Origin: Clostridiales bacterium
GTDB lineage: Bacteria; Bacillota; Clostridia; Oscillospirales; CAG-272
Reading direction: 5' to 3'
Length of the DNA: 10,867 bases
NCBI GenBank assembly: GCA_003523225.1
Contig: DPGK01000038.1
Span: forward strand, 1-10,867
Each line of letters begins with the position of its first letter. Positions within the stretch are counted from its first letter, which is position 1. Positions 5,923-10,867 of this stretch are shown here, one piece after another. The notes under the pieces are model-generated. The model worked only from the letters and a program-made list of their open reading frames with translations. It searched no databases and was not told the DNA's origin. Both the position numbers and the translations under genes were made by a program.

Positions 5923-5957
5923 CACCGGGCTGCCGCGCATACGTGCGGCAGCCCGGT
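5923..5957. terminator. Hairpin, copy 2 of the 35-bp repeat
   Basis: Identical over 35 bases to 5065-5099. The stem ACCGGGCTGCCGC (5924-5936) / GCGGCAGCCCGGT (5945-5957) is 13 bp. On the plus strand the flanks ACCGA and TCGGT could extend it, followed by TTTT. It lies 55-90 bp past the stop of the minus-strand M23 gene and may act as a bidirectional terminator between convergent units. Confidence 0.6.
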
Positions 5958-5964
5958 ATCGGTT

Positions 5965-5993
5965 TTCTGAGCTGACGGTATCTCAGCTCAGAA
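5965..5993 (-). terminator. Hairpin directly downstream of the M23 gene
   Basis: TTCTGAGCTGA (5965-5975) pairs with TCAGCTCAGAA (5983-5993), an 11-bp perfect stem with a 7-base loop, starting 19 bp past the M23 stop. In the minus direction it is followed by AAAACCG rather than a U-tract, so intrinsic termination is not certain. It and the next hairpin (5923-5957) form a tandem pair. Confidence 0.5.
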
Positions 5994-6011
5994 CCTCAGC
6001 AAAAATCAGCT

Positions 6012-6803
6012 TCAATGCTCAAATGAGGTATCGTTTTCAAGCGTCTTCAGCGCGCTTTTGGACAGGTAATCAAGCGGATTGACGCTTATATCGTCGATCT
6101 TGATCTCAAAATGCAGGTGCGGCTCATCGGCAAGCTCGATAATAGCGCCGTCGCCGACAGCACCGATGATCTGTCCTGCTTTGACCTCCTTGCCTACCTC
6201 AATGCCCTCTCCCAGCGTGTCGGCAAGGTTTTTGTAGACCGACACAGCCTTGCCGGTGTGTCCCACCGCCATTGACTTGCCGTAAAGGGGATCGTCCCAT
6301 ATCTTTGTAACGATGCCGTCAGCCGCGGCGTAAACAGGCTCTCCGACCTGACTCTGAATGTCAATGCCGAGATGGACGCGCCAGTCCTTCATGGTGTCGG
6401 AGAACACCTGCGTGGTTGGGTCATGCTCAGCCCCCAGCTTACCGTTTACCGGAAGCACAAAGGTGGGTACAATGTCGGCGACCGGAGTGTCAGGCTCGGT
6501 CACGCTTGCCGCAGTACCCTCCGGCTTTGTGGTCTCAGAGCCGGGATCGCGGGTCTGGGGCGGATTGGTCGCGGGCGCGTCGGCGGTGCTTGCCTCGCCG
6601 GTATCCGTCGCCTCGCCGCGCCGCGCGCGGTTTGCCGCAGAGGTAAGCGCAACGGCGACCGCCAGGATTATAAGCAGCGTTGCAACGGTGAGATATACCG
6701 TCCGATTGACCTTTTCAGCCCCGCCCGCACTGCTCAGGCGGGATTTTTTGCCGTTATCATCCTCCGGCTTTTTGCCGGAGGGGGAGAATTTCTTGATCTT
6801 CAT
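6012..6803 (-). CDS. Membrane-anchored M23/LytM-domain protein, SpoIIQ-like
   Basis: A 263-aa protein with a charged cytoplasmic N-terminus (1-33), one membrane segment (about 36-56), a Thr/Pro/Ala/Glu-rich linker (60-112) and an extracytoplasmic LytM domain (113-250). Zinc-type motifs HLGID (H144, D148) and HLH (H229, H231) are present. The usual catalytic His of the YxHL motif is replaced by Asn (YKNL, N192). In peptidoglycan endopeptidases that His is needed, so hydrolysis is doubtful. SpoIIQ proteins, which pair with SpoIIIAH to bridge forespore and mother cell, have this layout and similarly altered positions. SpoIIQ identity is therefore inferred, not shown. The start at 6803 follows AAGGAG; an upstream ATG at 6884 lies in the predicted promoter and is rejected. 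It is divergent from cca. Confidence 0.8.
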   Translation of the reverse strand: MKIKKFSPSGKKPEDDNGKKSRLSSAGGAEKVNRTVYLTVATLLIILAVAVALTSAANRARRGEATDTGEASTADAPATNPPQTRDPGSETTKPEGTAASVTEPDTPVADIVPTFVLPVNGKLGAEHDPTTQVFSDTMKDWRVHLGIDIQSQVGEPVYAAADGIVTKIWDDPLYGKSMAVGHTGKAVSVYKNLADTLGEGIEVGKEVKAGQIIGAVGDGAIIELADEPHLHFEIKIDDISVNPLDYLSKSALKTLENDTSFEH

Positions 6804-6825
6804 TTTCTGCTCCTTTTCGATGTAC

Positions 6826-6847
6826 TGAAGCCCATACGCGGGCTTCA
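6826..6847 (-). other. Hairpin at the 5' end of the M23 leader
   Basis: TGAAGCCC (6826-6833) pairs with GGGCTTCA (6840-6847), an 8-bp stem with a 6-base loop. It sits between the candidate promoter at 6854-6882 and the M23 ribosome binding site. If transcription starts near 6847, it would be the very 5' end of the message, where such stems can slow decay. Confidence 0.4.
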
Positions 6848-6853
6848 CACCTA

Positions 6854-6882
6854 TATTTTTGCCGCAGAAGAAAAAAATATTC
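6854..6882 (-). promoter_or_regulatory. Possible sigma-F/G-type promoter of the M23 gene
   Basis: Minus-strand GGCAAAAATA (6854-6863) fits the forespore -10 pattern GGnnAnAnTA fully. GAATA (6878-6882) fits GywTA at four of five positions, with a 14-bp spacer that is slightly short. I found no good sigma-A promoter in this gap for the minus strand. The match is suggestive only. Confidence 0.3.
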
Positions 6883-6910
6883 AATCAATAGTGCAAAATT
6901 TCCCCGGATA

Positions 6911-6919
6911 TGATATAAT
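6911..6919 (+). promoter_or_regulatory. Extended -10 promoter of cca
   Basis: TGATATAAT in the gap between the divergent M23 gene and cca, with a weak -35. The predicted start near 6926 gives a leader of about 23 nt carrying GGAGG (6938-6942). The surrounding 13-mer TATGATATAATAA is identical to that at the perR promoter. Confidence 0.65.
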
Positions 6920-6948
6920 AAAGGGAGAAAAGGAAGCGGAGGTATCGA

Positions 6949-8199
6949 ATGGCATATGAAACGGAAAAGCTGAATATCAGCATACCCGCCCCGGTGAGAG
7001 AGATATTTGACGTGTTTTCCTCCGCAGGAGCCGTAGCTTACGCCGTCGGCGGAGCTGTGAGGGACAGCCTGCTCGGCAGAGAAGTACATGACTGGGACGT
7101 CGCCTCCCCCCTCCGCCCGGAGGTCACGGAGGAGCTGTTTGCCTCGCGCGGCTTCAAGGTAATTCCCACCGGCATCCGGCACGGCACGGTTACGGTCCTC
7201 TCGCACGGAATGCCTGTCGAGGTCACAGCCTTCCGCATTGACGGAAGCTACAGCGACTCAAGACACCCCGACCGCGTGGAGTTCACCGACCGGGTCGAGG
7301 AGGATCTTGCCCGACGCGATTTTACCGTGAACGCCATGGCATACTCCCCCGTGCGCGGGCTTTGCGACCCGTGGAACGGGCAAGCCGACCTTAAAGCAGG
7401 TGTGATACGCTGTGTGGGCGACCCCTCAACTCGCTTTGCCGAGGACGCCCTGCGCATTCTGCGCGCCTTCCGGTTTGCCGCACAGCTTGGATTTACCATA
7501 GACGACGCCACACGCAAAGCCGCCGCCGCGTCCGAACGGCTTTCGTCGATCTCGGTAGAGAGGATAGCTGCCGAAACCGAGAAGATACTGCTTTCCCCAC
7601 GCCCGGCGACTTATCTGTCGGAGGCGGCGGAATGTAACGTCACCGCGCATATCTTCCCCGGCGTCAGCCTTGTGGACGGCGATTTTTCGCCGCTCGATCT
7701 GCTGCCGCCCGACGCTCCGCTGCGCATGGGCGCGCTACTGAGGCGTGTGGGACTGCGTGACGCAAAGACCGCAGATGAAGCACTGAAGCATCTGAAGCTC
7801 TCAAATGCCTTTTATCGGCGGGCTTATGCGGCAGCAATCACTCCCCTCCCCGCTCCTGAGGAACGTGCGGTGCGCCTTTTCTTACGTGAGACAGGAAACG
7901 CCGATGCCGCAATTGCCGCCGCCGCGGCACGCGGCGAGCCGGATGCCCGGCAGGTCGCGGAGCTTTCGGCAAAGATATCTTCAGAGGGCGGTCCCGTTAC
8001 CATGCGCACACTTGCCGTGAACGGCAAAAAGCTGCGCGACGCAGGCTTTCCGGAGGGCAAGCCGATGGGGCTTCTGCTTTCCGCCCTGCTTGAAGCCGTT
8101 ACCGCCGACCCAACGCTGAACAACGAGCAGACACTGCTCGCGCTTGCGGCGGACATTTACGGCAAAGTCGGAACGGATACGACCGCAAAGAAAAAATAA
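6949..8199 (+). CDS. cca: tRNA nucleotidyltransferase (CCA-adding enzyme, class II)
   Basis: Adds or repairs the 3' CCA end of tRNAs using CTP and ATP, without a template; 416 aa. The nucleotidyltransferase head begins with GGAVRDSLLG (34-43) and the metal-binding DxD D48/D50 (HDWDVAS). Next are GTVTV and EVTAFR (91-96), then RRDFTVNAMAY (122-132). EDALRILRAFRFAAQLGF (165-182) includes EDxxR, E165-D166 and R169, which pairs with incoming CTP or ATP. The rest is the helical tRNA-binding body, Ala-rich and less conserved. Whether the enzyme adds all of CCA or only A (some bacteria split the task) cannot be told from sequence. No HD domain is seen. The start is supported by GGAGG seven bases upstream. 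The next gene follows after 54 bp and may be co-transcribed. Confidence 0.92.
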   Translation: MAYETEKLNISIPAPVREIFDVFSSAGAVAYAVGGAVRDSLLGREVHDWDVASPLRPEVTEELFASRGFKVIPTGIRHGTVTVLSHGMPVEVTAFRIDGSYSDSRHPDRVEFTDRVEEDLARRDFTVNAMAYSPVRGLCDPWNGQADLKAGVIRCVGDPSTRFAEDALRILRAFRFAAQLGFTIDDATRKAAAASERLSSISVERIAAETEKILLSPRPATYLSEAAECNVTAHIFPGVSLVDGDFSPLDLLPPDAPLRMGALLRRVGLRDAKTADEALKHLKLSNAFYRRAYAAAITPLPAPEERAVRLFLRETGNADAAIAAAAARGEPDARQVAELSAKISSEGGPVTMRTLAVNGKKLRDAGFPEGKPMGLLLSALLEAVTADPTLNNEQTLLALAADIYGKVGTDTTAKKK

Positions 8200-8209
8200 A
8201 GTTTATTTT
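8193..8209. repeat. AT-only 17-bp palindrome at the cca stop
   Basis: AAAATAAA-G-TTTATTTT is a perfect 8-1-8 inverted repeat that includes the cca stop codon (8197-8199). A second weak stem, TCGGAC with GTC-T-CCGA (8209-8232), follows before the hydrolase. Together they might be a processing or attenuation point within the cca-hydrolase transcript; no U-tract follows the GC stem. Confidence 0.35.
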
Positions 8210-8253
8210 CGGACGGCATTGGCTGTCTCCGATGTGAAAGGTACGGTAATATA

Positions 8254-9249
8254 ATGAAAGAAAACGAAGCAAAAGAAGTAAAGCCCGCAGCGCACACAAG
8301 CGCCTCATTTACCTCCTCGGACGGCAAAAACTCCTCCGCATACGAAATATTCGCGCCCGATCCTACGGAAGAAGTGCGCGCCGTGGTGCAGCTGTCACAC
8401 GGTATGTGCGAATACGTCGGCAGATACGCCGACTTTGCCGCATATCTGTGCGCAAACGGCATAGCGCTTGCCGGCAACGACCACCTCGGTCACGGCAGGA
8501 CCGCCGCGTCGGATGACGACCTCGGCTTTTTCGGCGGCGCGGAGGGAGACAGATACTGTCTTGTTGACGACCTGCACAAAATGAACGGCATCATCCGCGA
8601 CCGTTTTCCGGGCAAGCCCGTCATACTGCTCGGTCACAGCATGGGCTCATTCGTCGCGCGGCTCTTCCTTTCAAAATACGCCGAGGATGTTGACGCGGCA
8701 ATAATCATGGGCACAGCCGGAAAGGGCGCGCCCACCGGTATAGCAATTACGCTTGCCGATATCATCATAGCCATGCGCGGCGAAAGATACCGCAGTCCGC
8801 TGCTTAAAAAGCTCTCCTTCTCCGGCTATCTCAAGCACTGCGGCAAGGGCTGCGACCCCAACGCGTGGTTGACGCGCGACGAGGAAATTGTGAAGAAATA
8901 CAACGCCGACAAATACTGCACCTTTACCTTTACCGCCTCGGCATACCGTGAGCTGTTCTCGATGCTTGAGGAGGTAAGCTCCGACGAGTGGGCATCGTCC
9001 GTCCCCACCGACCTGCCGCTCCTCCTGATAAGCGGAGATGAAGACCCGGTCGGCGGATTCGGCAAGGGCGTGCGCGAGGTCGCCGCACGCCTTACCGCGG
9101 CGGGCGCGGCAAGCCTTACACTCAAGCTGTTTCCCGGCGGTCGCCATGAGGTGCTGAACGAGACCGACCGCGATGAGGTCTACTCCTTCCTGCTTGACTG
9201 GATAGAGGCGCATCTGCCCCGGCAGGAAGCCGCCGACGAAAAACAATGA
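8254..9249 (+). CDS. Alpha/beta hydrolase, lysophospholipase / monoacylglycerol lipase-like
   Basis: A 331-aa cytoplasmic serine hydrolase of the Hydrolase_4 / COG2267 group (PldB-like, also called serine aminopeptidase S33 by domain). The oxyanion HG motif is QLSHGMCEY (46-54). The nucleophile elbow is LGHSMGS with S129. The acid is probably D264 in GDEDPVGG, and the base is H298 in GGRHEVLNE. DHLGHG (76-81) is also family-typical. There is no signal peptide or membrane segment. The likely substrate is a lysophospholipid, monoacylglycerol or other ester, but family members vary and this cannot be fixed. The ribosome binding site is weak (GAAAGG, 13 bases upstream). Its stop overlaps the next ATG in ATGA, implying translational coupling. 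Confidence 0.88.
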   Translation: MKENEAKEVKPAAHTSASFTSSDGKNSSAYEIFAPDPTEEVRAVVQLSHGMCEYVGRYADFAAYLCANGIALAGNDHLGHGRTAASDDDLGFFGGAEGDRYCLVDDLHKMNGIIRDRFPGKPVILLGHSMGSFVARLFLSKYAEDVDAAIIMGTAGKGAPTGIAITLADIIIAMRGERYRSPLLKKLSFSGYLKHCGKGCDPNAWLTRDEEIVKKYNADKYCTFTFTASAYRELFSMLEEVSSDEWASSVPTDLPLLLISGDEDPVGGFGKGVREVAARLTAAGAASLTLKLFPGGRHEVLNETDRDEVYSFLLDWIEAHLPRQEAADEKQ

Positions 9250-9698
9250 CCGGAAGATACGAGATATCCGTCTCATTCGACAGGTATTACACCTTCTCGC
9301 TGTCTGTCGGCTCGGGCAGACCGCTGCTTGAGGGCTGTCCGCACTCAACGCTTCCGCTCTGCCGCAAGGGGATAGCATCGGTAAGGCTGAACTGCGACGC
9401 GCCGCTTGAGGATCTGTGCGCGGACGAGGAGGAAAACGACACAGCTCCGGCAGAGACAGAAGCCCTACCGCCTCCGCCGCTTAAATGCCCCAAATTCACC
9501 CTGCGCCGGGATGAAGACGGAATGTACACCGTCACTCTGTACGCCAAAAACGGCAAGGCGGTCGCTGCGACTCCCCCTGCCGCAACGCGCGAGGCAGCCA
9601 TTGAGACGGTTGAAAAAATAAGAGTCGTCGCGCGCACGGCTCACAGCACAGAGCCGGGGACGTCCGTGGCAGCCGGGCGGCGCACGATAGTTAAATAA
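9246..9698 (+). CDS. Small protein with two YegP/DUF1508-like repeats
   Basis: A 150-aa protein without an obvious enzyme motif. Two segments share the pattern of the DUF1508 (YegP) repeat, roughly F-x-L-x3-NG-x-x-I/V-x-S/T-x6-K/R-x-x-x-x-x-I-x-x-V. The first is residues 4-50 (FSLSVGSGRPLLEG, then CRKGIASVRLN) and the second residues 82-131 (YTVTLYAKNGKAVAAT, then REAAIETVEKIR). An acidic, Pro-rich linker (52-80) joins them. YegP proteins have tandem repeats of this type and no agreed function. The assignment is by eye and tentative, as the usual aromatic and Ser positions are partly lost. The start overlaps the hydrolase stop by four bases, and no own promoter or ribosome binding site stands out, so it depends on the upstream gene. 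Confidence 0.75.
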   Translation: MTGRYEISVSFDRYYTFSLSVGSGRPLLEGCPHSTLPLCRKGIASVRLNCDAPLEDLCADEEENDTAPAETEALPPPPLKCPKFTLRRDEDGMYTVTLYAKNGKAVAATPPAATREAAIETVEKIRVVARTAHSTEPGTSVAAGRRTIVK

Positions 9699-9733
9699 TT
9701 GTCATTTGCGCTCACTTTTTTTACTTTTCCCCC

Positions 9734-9762
9734 TTGTAAATGCTGCCGAAATGTGGTATATT
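9734..9762 (+). promoter_or_regulatory. Sigma-A promoter of pgk
   Basis: TTGTAA (9734-9739), 17-bp spacer, TATATT (9757-9762) preceded by TG to give an extended -10. The predicted transcription start is near 9769, about 30 nt before the pgk ATG. A run of seven T (around 9714-9722) just upstream lacks a convincing GC stem, so termination of the preceding transcript is uncertain. Confidence 0.65.
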
Positions 9763-9799
9763 ATATGATGTATAAATTTGCGAAAGGCAGGTTAATAAA

Positions 9800-10867
9800 A
9801 TGACCTACAATAAAAAAACAATTGAGGATATAAATGTATCCGGCAAAAAGGTTCTTGTGCGTTGCGACTTCAACGTACCGCTCAAGGACGGCAAGATCAC
9901 CTCTGACAAGAGAATAGTCGAGGCTGTTCCCACCATCAAGTATCTGCTTGCAAACGGAGCGGCAGTCATCCTTTGCTCTCACATGGGCAAGCCCAAGGGA
10001 GAGGTCAACCCCAAGTACACCCTCGCTCCCGTCGCCGCAAGACTGACCGAGCTGCTGGGCGTAAATGTTCCCCTTGCTCCCGATACCATCGGCGCCGAGA
10101 CCAAGAAGCTCGCCGCCGCTCTCAAGCCCGGCGAAGTGCTGCTGCTTGAAAACACCCGTTTTGACGCCCGCGAGGAAAAGAACGATCCCGAATTTGCCCG
10201 CGAGCTTGCCTCTATGGCTGAAATATTCGTAAACGACGCCTTCGGCGCTGCGCACCGCGCACACGCCTCCACTGCCGGCGTTGCCATGTACGGCGGTCTG
10301 CCCGCAGTCTGCGGCTACCTCATCCAGAAAGAGATCACCGTTATGGGCAAGGCTCTTGAAGACCCGGTGCGTCCCTTTGTTGCAATTCTCGGCGGCGCTA
10401 AGGTATCCGACAAGATCGGCGTTATCAACAACCTGCTTGAAAAGGTCGACACCCTCATCATCGGCGGCGGTATGGCTTACACCTTCTTCAAAGCCAAGGG
10501 CAACGACGTCGGCACTTCCATCTGCGAGATGGACAAGCTCGATCTTGCTCGCGGCATGATCGAAAAGGCGCACGAGCGCAAGGTCAACTTCCTGCTTCCC
10601 GTTGACAACGTGATCGGCAAGGAATACGACGAGAACACCACCTTCATGCGCATCTACTCCGACTCCATTCCCGACGGCTGGATGGGTCTTGACATCGGTG
10701 AAAAGACTCAGGAGCTGTTTGCCAAGTCAATAGCCGGCGCAGGAACTGTCGTCTGGAACGGTCCTATGGGCGTTTCCGAGTGGGAGAACTTCGCATCCGG
10801 CACACGTGCGGTTGCCAAGGCAGTCGCTGAGAGCGGAGCAGTCTCCATCATCGGCGGCGGCGACAGC
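9800..10867 (+). CDS. pgk: Phosphoglycerate kinase (3' end outside window)
   Basis: Transfers phosphate from 1,3-bisphosphoglycerate to ADP, the first ATP-yielding step of glycolysis; cytoplasmic. 356 codons are visible, and roughly 40 more are expected beyond the window edge. The signature [11 protein letters not shown] (18-28) holds R21, D23 and N25. Other substrate residues are R38, H61 in SHMGKPKG (the usual Arg of HLGRPKG is Lys here), R120 in ENTRF, and R153 in HRAHAS. The nucleotide side has GGAK (198-201), the Gly-rich IGGG (221-224), NGPMG (320-324) and GGGD (352-355), where the window ends. The start at ATG 9800 follows AAAGG. It has its own promoter, so it is a separate unit from the hydrolase pair. 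In many Firmicutes gap, tpi or gpm are adjacent; that cannot be seen here. Confidence 0.97.
   Translation, partial: MTYNKKTIEDINVSGKKVLVRCDFNVPLKDGKITSDKRIVEAVPTIKYLLANGAAVILCSHMGKPKGEVNPKYTLAPVAARLTELLGVNVPLAPDTIGAETKKLAAALKPGEVLLLENTRFDAREEKNDPEFARELASMAEIFVNDAFGAAHRAHASTAGVAMYGGLPAVCGYLIQKEITVMGKALEDPVRPFVAILGGAKVSDKIGVINNLLEKVDTLIIGGGMAYTFFKAKGNDVGTSICEMDKLDLARGMIEKAHERKVNFLLPVDNVIGKEYDENTTFMRIYSDSIPDGWMGLDIGEKTQELFAKSIAGAGTVVWNGPMGVSEWENFASGTRAVAKAVAESGAVSIIGGGDS

Noticed and set aside
5719..5940. 73-codon minus-strand open frame
   Set aside because: It translates through repeat copy B and the 35-bp hairpin and has no family resemblance. The open frame is a by-product of the repeats.
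5063..5957. Integrative element with attachment sites
   Set aside because: The bracketing 35-bp repeats resemble att sites, but no integrase or recombinase is present and the repeats are palindromic terminator-like hairpins.
5860..5970. GTG-started 36-codon frame after repeat copy B
   Set aside because: It has GGAGGG upstream only because the repeat ends that way. It reads into the hairpin and resembles nothing; the start position does mirror the DUF559 start.
6804..6884. 27-residue N-terminal extension of the M23 protein
   Set aside because: It runs through the candidate promoter and leader hairpin. ATG 6803 has AAGGAG at proper spacing and gives a normal cytoplasmic tail before the membrane segment.
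9761..10573. 270-codon minus-strand open frame antisense to pgk
   Set aside because: It is a shadow of the highly conserved pgk coding sequence and has no family resemblance.

Overview
The window looks like a chromosomal segment from an anaerobic, low-oxygen-tolerant member of the Firmicutes, most likely class Clostridia in the Oscillospirales/Ruminococcaceae range. The reasons are moderately GC-rich coding sequence, strong GGAGG-type ribosome binding sites, extended -10 promoters (TGnTATAAT), a PerR plus rubrerythrin pair, a PflX-type radical SAM protein, and a membrane-anchored LytM-domain protein resembling the sporulation protein SpoIIQ. The taxonomic call is an inference. No rRNA, tRNA, CRISPR array, integrase or transposase gene is visible.

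Layout: 1-2577 holds 6-phosphofructokinase (pfkA) and CinA, both on the minus strand, with a pfkA terminator hairpin at the window edge. Positions 2578-2965 are an intergenic region with two strong divergent promoters. One drives a radical SAM protein (2966-3883, plus). The other would give cinA an unusually long leader of about 270 nt. Positions 4034-5043 are a two-gene oxidative-stress operon, perR-rbr, whose promoter carries two PerR-box-like sites and, further upstream, an 11-bp-period repeat.

Positions 5063-5957 form an accessory island between convergent housekeeping genes. Two identical 35-bp copies of a palindromic terminator-like hairpin bracket it. Inside are a lower-GC DUF559 (Vsr/PD-(D/E)XK-like) endonuclease gene and three copies (two full, one partial) of a double-hairpin repeat. 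The two full copies differ by compensatory base-pair changes. The partial copy supplies the gene's ribosome binding site, and one full copy encodes its C-terminus and stop codon. This repeat-plus-nuclease arrangement is the most interesting part of the window.

Positions 6012-6803 (minus) encode the SpoIIQ-like M23 protein, divergent from a plus-strand cluster: tRNA nucleotidyltransferase (cca), an alpha/beta hydrolase, and a small protein with two YegP/DUF1508-like repeats whose start overlaps the hydrolase stop. Phosphoglycerate kinase (pgk) starts at 9800 from its own strong promoter and runs off the window end. pfkA and pgk are both glycolytic but lie on opposite strands, far apart; nothing suggests they are co-transcribed.
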